Made by a program: the position numbers and the translations under genes. DNA of 64,000 bases. Origin: Desulfitobacterium hafniense DCB-2. GTDB taxonomy: Bacteria; Bacillota; Desulfitobacteriia; Desulfitobacteriales; Desulfitobacteriaceae. The notes under the pieces are model-generated. The model saw only the letters and a list, made by a program, of their open reading frames with translations, was not told where the DNA came from and did not search any database. The stretch is from the NCBI RefSeq assembly GCF_000021925.1, contig NC_011830.1, positions 830,501 to 894,500 of the forward strand, read 5' to 3'. This document shows, piece by piece, positions 47,349 to 55,786 of the stretch (the first letter of the stretch is position 1; each line of letters starts with the position of its first letter).

Positions 47349-48515
47349 ATGAGTAAAGGTAAGTTAAAATTTGGGGTGCTCGCTGTGAGTGCTATGGGGA
47401 TGGGTGCGATGGTCACCAATCCAGTATTAGCCGATATCATGAAAGCTTTTCCTGATATTGATCCCACTACAGTCATGCTGATTTCCGGTCTGCCCTCATT
47501 GTTCATAGTGTTCTTTGCACCGATTTACGGAAAATTGACCCAATACTTTCCCAAGAAAGCTCTTTTAGCTTTTGCATCCCTTTGTTTTGTCCTGGGCGGA
47601 TTTTTGCCGGCCTTCATGACCCATTTTACCCTGATTTTGGCTATGCGCTGTCTGTTGGGAGTCGGACTTGGTTTTCTGATGCCTATGGCAGCGGATTTGA
47701 TCTCCGATTTCTTTGACGGACACGAGAGACAGACAATGATGGGATTCCAATCGGCTTTTACCAGCATCGGCGGTATTATGTATCAGATGGCTGGGGGATT
47801 TCTTGGCTCCTTTGGCTGGAATTATGCTTTTTACGCCTATCTGCTCGGAGTTATCATCTTCCTGGCCGTCCATTTTACCCTTCCGGAACCCCAACGAAAA
47901 ACAGCTCCTCAAGGTGAAAAGTTAAAAATGCCTGGTAAGGTTTATCCTTCTTTCATCGCTTTGTTTGCTTTTCAAATGATTTTATTTATTCTCACCAACA
48001 ATGCGGCGGTGATGCTCGATGGGGAAAAGATTGCCGATGCTTCCTCTATTGGCGTAGCCCTAACCCTTATGACCGTCGGTGGTCTCATCGGAGGTTTCTT
48101 CGCTGGGAAGGTCATGAGAGTGTTAAAGGATTATACCTTTACCTTGCTTTTCCTCCTCTTCGGAGTTGGCTTTGGTATAGGCTACACCTCTTATACCCTT
48201 GCCCAGTTTTTTGTGGCAACGACGCTCATCGGTCTGGCTATGGGGGTCCTGGTGCCTTCTTACTGGGTAAAGCTTTCTGTCACGGTCCCACCTCCTTTAG
48301 TAGCCTTAGCCATTTCCATCGGCGTCAGCGCCATGAATATTGGCGGCTTTGTCCAGCCCTATGTTTATGACGGAGTCAGGAAGCTCTTTGGGCTTCAGAT
48401 CGGCAGAGATTCTTTTTTAGTAGCGATGATCGCCAGTTTGCTCATGGCTGCCTTTGTTCTGGCTGAAGCGATAGTTGCGAAAAAAGGCAGTTCAAGGGAT
48501 GTGTCCGCCCGCTGA
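47349..48515 (+). CDS. Major facilitator superfamily transporter
   Basis: 388 residues with about 12 hydrophobic segments. MFS features include the loop between segments 2 and 3 (PIYGKLTQYFPKK), the R of segment 4 (MRCLLGVGLGFLMPMAADLISD) and the central cytoplasmic loop near 190. GGAGG eight bases before the ATG. Substrate unknown; the divergent PucR-type gene suggests a metabolite such as an organic acid or nucleobase. Confidence 0.85.
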   Translation: MSKGKLKFGVLAVSAMGMGAMVTNPVLADIMKAFPDIDPTTVMLISGLPSLFIVFFAPIYGKLTQYFPKKALLAFASLCFVLGGFLPAFMTHFTLILAMRCLLGVGLGFLMPMAADLISDFFDGHERQTMMGFQSAFTSIGGIMYQMAGGFLGSFGWNYAFYAYLLGVIIFLAVHFTLPEPQRKTAPQGEKLKMPGKVYPSFIALFAFQMILFILTNNAAVMLDGEKIADASSIGVALTLMTVGGLIGGFFAGKVMRVLKDYTFTLLFLLFGVGFGIGYTSYTLAQFFVATTLIGLAMGVLVPSYWVKLSVTVPPPLVALAISIGVSAMNIGGFVQPYVYDGVRKLFGLQIGRDSFLVAMIASLLMAAFVLAEAIVAKKGSSRDVSAR

Positions 48516-48662
48516 ACCAGCTGACCATACTGGGTGTGTCGGCAGAGGATGAAAGATAAATTGGATCCAGCGGCCTTGAAAAGCTAAATTCGTTTGGATA
48601 GACTGTTGCCACCTGGGGTTTGCGTTGCGAAAGGGTCTTAAATAACGTTGTCTTGGAACATG

Positions 48663-48710
48663 TTAAAAAGCACGATAATGGATTGAGCCATTGTCGTGCT
48701 TTTTAATATT
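48663..48710 (+). terminator. Terminator after the MFS gene
   Basis: Stem 48663-48681 with 48688-48706 (one mismatch), 6-base loop, ends in TTTTTAA. Confidence 0.8.
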
Positions 48711-48729
48711 CAGGAGAAGGTGGGAATAA

Positions 48730-49173
48730 GACACATGCAATATCAATGACAAGCTAAATGGTATTGTTATTCATCTCTCCAGGATCGAAAATCTTAAGAA
48801 ACTCGTCAACGATTGGCGCGGAGCCAGTGCAACATATTCATTTGAGGATATCCAGGGAAAGGATCCGCTGTTCCTGAAAACTGTAGGAATTGCCAGGCAG
48901 TATTCGAAGCTTTATGCCAATGTCCTGATTCATGGAGAAAGCGGGACTGGGAAAGAGTTATTTGCTCAGGCGATTCATAATGCCTCATGCCCCGAAGGCC
49001 CTTTTATTTCAATTAACTGTTCCGCTATGCCGCGAAACCTCATTGAAAGCGAACTATTCGGTTATGAGGGCGGGGCTTTTACCGGTGCGGAACGAAAAGG
49101 CCGTCCCGGTCTGATTGAACTGGGTAAATCAACGCTTTATAAGAAGCTTAAGGAATATCATTTAGAGTATTAA
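48730..49173 (+). pseudogene. Remnant of a sigma-54-dependent activator
   Basis: An open frame without a start (in-frame TAA at 48727) reads a piece of linker, then the start of the AAA+ domain: ATYSFEDIQGKDPLF, Walker A GESGTGKELFAQ, and ESELFGYEGGAFTGAERKG, including the sigma-54-contacting GAFTGA loop. After GRPGLIEL the frame jumps directly to GKSTLYKKLKEYHLEY, the Fis-type C-terminal HTH. Roughly 150-200 residues covering Walker B and the rest of the ATPase are missing, an in-frame internal deletion, and the sensor end is gone too. It cannot be a functional activator. Confidence 0.82.
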
Positions 49174-50060
49174 TTTCGTTCATTGTTTTCCTTCTGGTTC
49201 TTGACGGCGACGGCCATAGTGGTGGCAATAAGAATCAGAAGGGTTCCTACTACTTGCATTGGGGTCAGAACTTCACCCAGCAGCAGATAGGCCAAAATCA
49301 ATGCAAAGGGAATTTCGATTATGCTGATCAGGGTACCAACCGATGAACCGATTTTCTGCACTCCTTTTAGAAAGAGAACCACTGGCAGGATTGTACCCAG
49401 GAAGGCCATGGCGAAGCCTAAGAATAACTGATACGGTGTGATGGAAAGTAAGGCAGGAAGATTATGCGGAAAAATAAGGGCCGAAATCACCAGACCCATT
49501 AAGGAAATCGTGAAGGTAATGGTCCAAATCCCATCTGTTTTTACTACTCTCTGCCCCAATAGAGCATAAATGCCGTAGGCAACAGCTGACAAAACCGACA
49601 GAATAAGTCCCAGAGGAGATAAAGCCGTGCTGCTTTCAATACACAGCCCGGAAATAAAAAATAGACCAAGCAGTGCCAGAATCAGCCCAACGATCTGTGC
49701 AGCACCGATCTCTTCGTGGTAAAAGATAACAGCCAGGACGGCTACCAGTGCCGGGTGCGCGAACAGAATAACAGTTGCCAGACCAGCCGATAAGTATTTA
49801 ACCGCCAGAAAGAAAGTGATGGCGGTAGCTATAAAAAATATCCCCTGAAAAAGTACCGCCCGGGAAAACGTCAGTAAAGGCTCTTTGTGGGTGATTAAAA
49901 GAAAAAGCCCCAACAAAATGACAGTGGCAAAGAGGCGAAGCACTATGACCAAACTCATCTCTATGCCGGTATTATAAATGTACTTTCCAAGGATGCCCAG
50001 AGTAGAATAAAAAACAGCCGATAAAATAATAAGAAGATACCCTTGGTTTCGATCAGACAA
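49170..50060 (-). CDS. EamA-family (DMT superfamily) transporter
   Basis: 296 residues, ten predicted membrane segments in two EamA repeats (about 8-140 and 150-285); family traits include ILGKYIYNTGIEMSL, FLAVKYLSAGLATVILFAHPALVAVL and a C-terminal polar KNQKENNERN. The start is TTG with AAAGGGG 8 bases before it. It exports or imports small metabolites; substrate unknown. Its last codons overlap the end of the sigma-54 remnant on the opposite strand. Confidence 0.87.
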   Translation of the reverse strand: MSDRNQGYLLIILSAVFYSTLGILGKYIYNTGIEMSLVIVLRLFATVILLGLFLLITHKEPLLTFSRAVLFQGIFFIATAITFFLAVKYLSAGLATVILFAHPALVAVLAVIFYHEEIGAAQIVGLILALLGLFFISGLCIESSTALSPLGLILSVLSAVAYGIYALLGQRVVKTDGIWTITFTISLMGLVISALIFPHNLPALLSITPYQLFLGFAMAFLGTILPVVLFLKGVQKIGSSVGTLISIIEIPFALILAYLLLGEVLTPMQVVGTLLILIATTMAVAVKNQKENNERN

Positions 50061-50204
50061 GTGCTAACCCCTTTCATATTGAACAAGTTATTTGGGAATT
50101 TTATCACGTTGATAATAACATAACCAGGCGGCAGAATCTATAAAATGCATGCACATCCCACAAGTCAAAATGGGATTAAAATGTTTCAGATCGGTCAATG
50201 GAAA

Positions 50205-50252
50205 AGGCCGTTGTTCACTGAACGCTAACATTTAGTGAACAACGGCCTCTTT
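50205..50252 (-). terminator. Terminator after the zinc-ribbon membrane protein gene
   Basis: Perfect 15-base-pair stem, 50205-50219 with 50234-50248; T-run on the minus strand (TTTTCC) and CTTTT on the plus strand. Confidence 0.82.
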
Positions 50253-50278
50253 TGATGCAAGGCAACGAATCTGGAGTG

Positions 50279-51490
50279 TTAAAGCTTCGTCCCACATTGA
50301 GAACAATAGCTGGCGCCTTCCCGCACCTTTTTGCCGCAGGTAGGGCAGAAGTTTACAGATTCCCTCTCCGACTCTTCGGAAGAAGTACCTTCATAGGAAG
50401 GTACGGAAGGGGAATGGTAGGGAGATTCAGGTGCTGAATAGGGATTTTCCGGCGGAGTATAGAGGGGAGTTGTCGATGCAGAGCCATAAGAATCTTTCGC
50501 AACAGATTCGGAAGAAGTGTTCCAGGGTGTATGGGGTGAATCGGTTGGAGAAGGAGAAGACGGCTCAGCGGGGGCACCCATTCCTGGGTCATGGCTCGCC
50601 TGGCCCGGGCTGGGAGAGTAAATAGTGGCGATAAGCGGGGGCTGATCTTCTTCTTCAAGAGTCAATACCCAGACAATAGGCAGAACCGTTAGGAAGGGAG
50701 TAGTAAGCAAAGTGAGGATGAAACCAATGTCGGGGGAGCCGCGATAGATGGCATTGACTAACAGCTGGATACCCAATAGGGTAAAAAATGCTCCCCATAA
50801 GGGTCCCATATGGCGGCGGTAGAAGTGCCAACTCTCTTTAAAAGCTTGCCCAAAAGCAAAGCTGTTATGATTCAACATATAGTAGGGGGCCGCGGTGATC
50901 CACGGAGCCACAAAGAGGCCTACAGCCATAAGGACAAGAATATAAATCAAGCCAAACATGGCCAGGGAATAAGGGGACTCAAACCTCATTGCCAAGAAGA
51001 TTCCCACACCGATCGCAACACTGCTGATCAAAGTCACTATGGCATACCAGCCTAAGACCCGGGGCAGCCCCTTCAGCTTAATGTCCCGAAACTGTGCTTT
51101 TTCAGTGTAAGCTTTTTTGGTAAGGTGAAAAATTCCTGTAAAAAAAACACTGCCTATCAGTATGCTCAATACCATAAGGATGGCTATGCCGCCTAATAAT
51201 CCCGGCAGCATGCTCATAAAAGGTGCTAATTCTTCCCAGCCAAAAGCATAGTCCAGGGATGGACCGTATTCATATCCCGGGGGAACCGGGATATTGGGAT
51301 TCATATAGGGGGCCGGGGAAAAGGAAGGGTTCAAGCCATTCATATCGAAAAAAGGCAAAAAGGTTGCACTAAGGGAAATAACGGTGATAATGAATTCTAC
51401 TAAGGCCAAAAGAATAAAAAAGCCAAAGAGAGGGAGGGCCATTCTCTTGAAAGTTTCAATAGTTTTTTTCATGCGGTCGGTCCAGGTCAC
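50279..51490 (-). CDS. Polytopic membrane protein with C-terminal zinc ribbon
   Basis: About 403-407 residues; the best-placed start is GTG at 51490 (AGGTGGG upstream), with GTG at 51502 as alternative. A membrane segment is at about 20-45, further hydrophobic segments at about 90-125, 150-170, 185-215 and 230-290. The residue 300-370 linker is rich in Pro, Ser and Tyr (YSPSPG, YTPPENPYSAPESPYHSP). The C-terminal 25 residues form a zinc ribbon (CPTCGKKVREGASYCSQCG). Function unknown. Several similar proteins in Firmicutes have membrane-stress contexts. Confidence 0.72.
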   Translation of the reverse strand: MTWTDRMKKTIETFKRMALPLFGFFILLALVEFIITVISLSATFLPFFDMNGLNPSFSPAPYMNPNIPVPPGYEYGPSLDYAFGWEELAPFMSMLPGLLGGIAILMVLSILIGSVFFTGIFHLTKKAYTEKAQFRDIKLKGLPRVLGWYAIVTLISSVAIGVGIFLAMRFESPYSLAMFGLIYILVLMAVGLFVAPWITAAPYYMLNHNSFAFGQAFKESWHFYRRHMGPLWGAFFTLLGIQLLVNAIYRGSPDIGFILTLLTTPFLTVLPIVWVLTLEEEDQPPLIATIYSPSPGQASHDPGMGAPAEPSSPSPTDSPHTPWNTSSESVAKDSYGSASTTPLYTPPENPYSAPESPYHSPSVPSYEGTSSEESERESVNFCPTCGKKVREGASYCSQCGTKL

Positions 51491-51660
51491 TATGTATCCC
51501 ACCTTTCAGTTCTATAATAATATTACATGGGGGATCACCTTTTGAATAGTCATTTTCGAAACTTTAGATTACCTTATGTGATTCGGAATCTCCTTATACT
51601 GAGATAAAGAAGCTGGAAAAATTTAAGCTGGTATAAATTAAAAATAAAACAAAAAGAAGA

Positions 51661-51696
51661 TTGTATTGTTATGCATTAATTAGTATAATAATTCAT
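51661..51696 (+). promoter_or_regulatory. argF promoter with ArgR/AhrC box-like sequence
   Basis: -35 TTGTAT (51661-51666), 17 bases, -10 TATAAT (51684-51689). TTATGCAT in the spacer and ATTCATA after the -10 resemble ARG-box half-sites. Aligned with the argC promoter, the -35, TTATGCAT word, GTATAAT and spacing all coincide, so the two are probably co-repressed by arginine. Confidence 0.68.
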
Positions 51697-51730
51697 ATTA
51701 AAATAAGAACAAATTCTTCTGGAAAGGGAG

Positions 51731-52678
51731 ATGCATATGCCGGTTCTCCATAAAGAGCACTTCACAGGTCGGGATTTTATCTGTCTCCAGGATTTTACAC
51801 CCGATGAAATTCTTTATATGCTCAAGGTAGCTAAAGAGCTGAAAGAGGAAAAAAAAGGGGGGACTCCCCATCCCATCCTCCAAGGCAAGTCGTTGGCCAT
51901 GATTTTCACTAAGTCATCCACACGGACCCGGGTTGCGTTTGAAGCCGGCATGCTTCAGTTAGGAGGGCATGCTTTATTTTTGAGCAACCGGGATATTCAA
52001 ATTGGACGTGGGGAACCTATAAAAGATACCGCTCGTGTCTTATCCCGGATGGTGGATGGAATTATGATCAGAACCCATAGCCATCAGGATGTAATTGAGC
52101 TGGCTAAGTATGCTGATATACCCGTCATCAATGGGTTAAGTGATTTTCTTCATCCTACCCAAGTGCTGGCGGATCTGCTGACTATCCAGGAACATAAGCA
52201 CTGTCTGGAAGGTTTAAAGCTGACCTATATTGGAGATGGGAACAATATGGCCCATTCTTTGATGTTTGCCGGTAAAATGGGAATGCATGTGGTCATAGCC
52301 ACTCCTGCCGGATATAAGCCCGATGCCCAAGTGGTAGCTCAAGCACAGGCACAAGCTAAACAGTACGGCGGCCTGGTGGAATGGGTGGAGGATCCTCTTG
52401 CGGCAGCCGAGGGAGCCGATGTGCTCTACACCGATGTCTGGGCCAGCATGGGGCAGGAAGAAGAGGCCGCAATCCGTATGAAAGCCTTCCAAAGCTACCG
52501 GATCGACAGAGAGACCATGGAGAGGGCTCAAGCCAATGCCATCGTCATGCATTGTCTTCCGGCTCACCGGGGAGAAGAAATCACGGAAGAGGTTCTTGAA
52601 GGACCTCAATCCGTAGTCTTTGATGAGGCTGAAAATCGACTCCACGCTCATAAAGCAATCATGGCTTTATTGATATAA
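51731..52678 (+). CDS. argF: Ornithine carbamoyltransferase
   Basis: 315 residues. Carbamoyl-phosphate site KSSTRTRVAFE (about 57-67), HxxxxQ motif FLHPTQVLADLLTI, ornithine-binding DVWASMGQEEE and MHCLPAHRGEEIT. It makes citrulline from ornithine and carbamoyl phosphate. Two in-frame ATGs lie close together (51731 and 51737); the second has GGGAG at the better distance. First gene of the second arg block. Confidence 0.95.
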   Translation: MHMPVLHKEHFTGRDFICLQDFTPDEILYMLKVAKELKEEKKGGTPHPILQGKSLAMIFTKSSTRTRVAFEAGMLQLGGHALFLSNRDIQIGRGEPIKDTARVLSRMVDGIMIRTHSHQDVIELAKYADIPVINGLSDFLHPTQVLADLLTIQEHKHCLEGLKLTYIGDGNNMAHSLMFAGKMGMHVVIATPAGYKPDAQVVAQAQAQAKQYGGLVEWVEDPLAAAEGADVLYTDVWASMGQEEEAAIRMKAFQSYRIDRETMERAQANAIVMHCLPAHRGEEITEEVLEGPQSVVFDEAENRLHAHKAIMALLI

Positions 52679-52815
52679 GAGGCAGGAATTTTGGGTTTTA
52701 TCAAGAAATTAATAGAGTTAAAGTTTAAAGTGACTTCAGTCAGTCTTTTGTGAAGGAGCTATTTTAGTTCATGTACTAAACTATAGATGACATGTTAAGA
52801 AAGGAAGTTATCCCT

Positions 52816-54021
52816 ATGAAAAAGGTAGTGCTTGCGTATTCCGGAGGATTAGATACCTCGATCATCATCCCTTGGCTGAAAGAGAATTATGGCTATGAAG
52901 TCATTGCTATGGCCGCTGACCTGGGACAAGGAGAAGAGCTGGAGCCTCTCCACGAAAAAGCGATTAAGAGCGGAGCCAGTAAATTATATATCGAAGATCT
53001 GCAAGAAGAATTCGTTACTGATTTCATCTACCCCACCCTAAAAGCCGGAGCTGTCTATGAAGGCAAATATCTTTTGGGAACCTCCTTTGCCCGTCCCCTG
53101 ATTGCCCAACGTTTAGTAGAGATTGCGGCAAAAGAGGGAGCTGTGGCCATTGCTCACGGTGCCACGGGAAAAGGAAACGACCAGGTTCGCTTTGAGCTGG
53201 CTGTCAAAGCCTTAAATCCTGATCTGGAGATCATAGCTCCTTGGCGGATTTGGGATATCAAGTCCCGGGAAGATGCTATTGACTATGCTGTTGAGAGGGG
53301 AATTCCTGTCCCTGTAACGAAAGATCGCCCTTACAGTATGGACCGCAATGTCTGGCATCTCAGCCATGAAGGAGGCGATTTAGAAGATCCTTGGAATGAG
53401 CCCAAAAAGGATCTCTATCTCCTTGGGGTTTCACCGGAAGATGCTCCCGACGAAGCCGAGTACCTGGAACTGGATTTTGAACAAGGTATTCCTGTTTCTT
53501 TAAACGGAGAAAAGTTAGGTCCTGTTCAGCTTTTGGAGACTCTCAATGAGGTTGGCGGCAAACACGGCATTGGCATTGTGGACATGGTGGAAAACCGCTT
53601 AGTAGGAATGAAATCCCGGGGGGTTTATGAGACTCCCGGTGGTACCATTCTCTATACAGCTCATCAAGCCCTGGAACATTTGACCTTGGATCGTTTGACC
53701 CTTCATTATAAGGAGCAAATCGCCCTGAAATACGCTGAATTGGTTTACGACGGCGTTTGGCATTCTCCTTTGCGGGAAGCCCTGGATGCCTTCGTGGATG
53801 TTACCCAGAAAAATGTCACCGGAACGGTACGCCTGAAGCTTTATAAAGGCAATTGCAGCTTAGCCGGTGTGAAATCCCCCTACTCCCTCTATAGTGAAGA
53901 ATTTGCTACCTTCGGACGGGATGGGGTCTATAACCAAAAGGATGCTGAAGGTTTCATCAATCTCTTCGGTCTTCCTCTTAAAGTAAGAGCGTTAATGGAA
54001 AAGAAATCAGGGTTGAGATAA
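52816..54021 (+). CDS. argG: Argininosuccinate synthase
   Basis: 401 residues from the ATG at 52816 (AAGGAAG upstream; the frame opens earlier). The ATP-binding P-loop AYSGGLDTS is at about 9-17, GATGKGNDQVRFE near 119-131, and the SRGVYETPGGTIL and DGVWHSPLREALD blocks follow. It joins citrulline and aspartate. It follows argF by 137 bases; I see no clear ARG box in that spacer. Confidence 0.95.
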   Translation: MKKVVLAYSGGLDTSIIIPWLKENYGYEVIAMAADLGQGEELEPLHEKAIKSGASKLYIEDLQEEFVTDFIYPTLKAGAVYEGKYLLGTSFARPLIAQRLVEIAAKEGAVAIAHGATGKGNDQVRFELAVKALNPDLEIIAPWRIWDIKSREDAIDYAVERGIPVPVTKDRPYSMDRNVWHLSHEGGDLEDPWNEPKKDLYLLGVSPEDAPDEAEYLELDFEQGIPVSLNGEKLGPVQLLETLNEVGGKHGIGIVDMVENRLVGMKSRGVYETPGGTILYTAHQALEHLTLDRLTLHYKEQIALKYAELVYDGVWHSPLREALDAFVDVTQKNVTGTVRLKLYKGNCSLAGVKSPYSLYSEEFATFGRDGVYNQKDAEGFINLFGLPLKVRALMEKKSGLR

Positions 54022-54032
54022 GGTAAGTTGGC

Positions 54033-54053
54033 TTATCCACTGTGTGGATAAGC
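54033..54053. promoter_or_regulatory. Pair of opposed DnaA boxes between argG and argH
   Basis: TTATCCACT (54033-54041, one mismatch) and TGTGGATAA (54043-54051, exact reverse complement of TTATCCACA) form a 10-base inverted repeat with a 3-base centre (54031-54053). It is 1.4 kb from the larger cluster at 55505. Confidence 0.55.
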
Positions 54054-54066
54054 AGATAAGAGAGAG

Positions 54067-54090
54067 AAAGCGCCCTCGGGGCGCTTTTCT
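54067..54090 (+). terminator. Terminator between argG and argH
   Basis: AAAGCGCCC (54067-54075) pairs with GGGCGCTTT (54079-54087), followed by TCTT. Its presence suggests argH has its own promoter or reads through. Confidence 0.75.
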
Positions 54091-54127
54091 TACATGAAAG
54101 TTTTTTACAGGAAAGGATGAAGCATAG

Positions 54128-55513
54128 ATGAAACTTTGGGGTGGTCGTTTTGAAAAATCAACAGATGCCTTAGTGGAGGATTTTCATTCCTCAATCTCCT
54201 TTGACCAACGGTTGTACAAGCAGGATATTCAAGGGAGCATCGCCCATGCGCGGATGCTGGGAGAGATCGGGGTCCTGACCTCGGCAGAAGCACAGCAAAT
54301 CATTGAAGGACTTAAAGGCATTTTAACCGACATTCGGGAGGGAAAAATCCAATTCGAGATCGGGGCCGAAGACATTCATATGAATGTAGAGAAACTGCTC
54401 ACGGAGCGGGTAGGGACCGTAGGGAAGAAAGTTCATACGGGACGCAGCCGCAATGATCAGGTAGCCCTGGATCTGCGTCTGTTTCTGCGGGAAGAAATTG
54501 ACCATACCCAGGAGCTGCTGATTGCTCTTCTACGGACCGTTTTGGACCTTGCCAAAGAGCATCAGGAGACCTATATGCCGGGCTATACCCACCTGCAAAA
54601 GGCCCAACCTATTTCCTTTGCCCACCATATGATGGCCTATGCGCAAATGTTTCTCCGTGACTTAGGCCGGCTAAAGGATACTCGCCAACGGCTTAATGTA
54701 TCCCCTTTAGGCTCCGGAGCTTTAGCGGGAACCACCTTTCCCTTAGAGCGGGAGATGGTGGCCCAAGAGCTGGGTTTTGACGGCATCACCTGGAATTCCC
54801 TCGATGGGGTGAGTGACCGGGATTTTGCTTTGGAATTCCTCAGTGCGGCTTCCATCTTAATGATGCATCTCAGCCGGCTTTGCGAGGAATTGGTTCTTTG
54901 GTCCACGGGAGAGTTTCAATTTGTGATTATGGATGACGGTTACTCCACCGGCTCCAGCATTATGCCCCAAAAGAAGAACCCCGATGTGGCCGAATTAGTC
55001 CGTGGCAAGACGGGCCGTGTCTATGGTGATCTAGTCGCTTTGCTTACCGTAATGAAAGGGCTTCCTTTAGCTTATAATAAGGACATGCAGGAAGATAAGG
55101 AACAGGTTTTTGATGCGGTGGATACCATCCAGAAATCTCTCCTTGTGGTAGAGCCCATGCTCCGCACCATGAAGGTCAATAAAAAAGCTATGGCTGAAGG
55201 TGCCAAGGGTGGCTTCACCAACGCCACGGATTTAGCGGATTATCTGGCCAAGAAAAATGTTCCCTTCAGAGAAGCCCATGAAATCGTGGGCAAGCTGGTC
55301 CTTTACTGTTCTAAACGGGGCTGTGGCCTGGAAGATCTCACTTTAAAGGAGTTCCAGGAGCATTCGGACGTATTTGCTGAAGATCTTTTTGAAAGCATCG
55401 GCATTGAGTACTGTGTCCGTCAACGCCATATTCCCGGCGGTCCTTCTCCCGAAAGCGTGGCTCAAGCTATTCTCTGGACGGAGCATATTTTGGAACAATT
55501 TACAGGTGGATAA
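54128..55513 (+). CDS. argH: Argininosuccinate lyase
   Basis: 461 residues, fumarase/aspartase superfamily. WGGRFEKSTD at the start, HTGRSRNDQV near 102-111, TYMPGYTHLQKAQPIS and the family signature GSSIMPQKKNPD near 277-288 are present. It splits argininosuccinate to arginine and fumarate. AGGAAAGGATG precedes the ATG. The stop codon itself is part of the first DnaA-box-like sequence that follows. Confidence 0.95.
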   Translation: MKLWGGRFEKSTDALVEDFHSSISFDQRLYKQDIQGSIAHARMLGEIGVLTSAEAQQIIEGLKGILTDIREGKIQFEIGAEDIHMNVEKLLTERVGTVGKKVHTGRSRNDQVALDLRLFLREEIDHTQELLIALLRTVLDLAKEHQETYMPGYTHLQKAQPISFAHHMMAYAQMFLRDLGRLKDTRQRLNVSPLGSGALAGTTFPLEREMVAQELGFDGITWNSLDGVSDRDFALEFLSAASILMMHLSRLCEELVLWSTGEFQFVIMDDGYSTGSSIMPQKKNPDVAELVRGKTGRVYGDLVALLTVMKGLPLAYNKDMQEDKEQVFDAVDTIQKSLLVVEPMLRTMKVNKKAMAEGAKGGFTNATDLADYLAKKNVPFREAHEIVGKLVLYCSKRGCGLEDLTLKEFQEHSDVFAEDLFESIGIEYCVRQRHIPGGPSPESVAQAILWTEHILEQFTGG

Positions 55514-55731
55514 TGTGGATAAGTGGAAAAACCTGTGGATAAGCTTGAATAATACCTATACGGGGTATAAATTAAAAGCAAGAGATCCTGAAAATCAAGG
55601 GGCACAAGCTTATTTGTAAAGAGAACTTTAAAAAACTCTGTGCATAGTGTGGATAACTTTGTGGATAACTACAGAATAAGTCACAGGTTCACGGGGATAA
55701 ATTGGGATAGATTCTTCCTTTGTGGGGATAA
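55505..55731 (+). promoter_or_regulatory. Cluster of DnaA boxes after argH
   Basis: Four exact TGTGGATAA (complement of TTATCCACA) at 55514, 55534, 55648 and 55660, with one-mismatch copies GGTGGATAA at 55505 and TGGGGATAA at 55723 and a weaker one at 55692, all in the same orientation within 227 bases of mainly non-coding DNA. The region between is AT-rich. No dnaA, dnaN or replication gene is nearby, so it is more likely a DnaA-titration or regulatory cluster than oriC. Confidence 0.75.
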
Positions 55732-55786
55732 AATGAGAACAAATGTGTGTAAATATGTCCTACCAGGAAAGAGGAGGGCTGCTTAA

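Noticed and set aside
51567..51597. Two ACCTTAT/TCCTTAT words resembling the cassette repeats
   Set aside because: Period is 20 rather than 22, the CTCTA core is missing and only two copies are present.
55505..55731. DnaA-box cluster as the chromosomal origin
   Set aside because: No dnaA, dnaN, recF or gyrase genes nearby and no obvious unwinding element; argH and pncB flank it.
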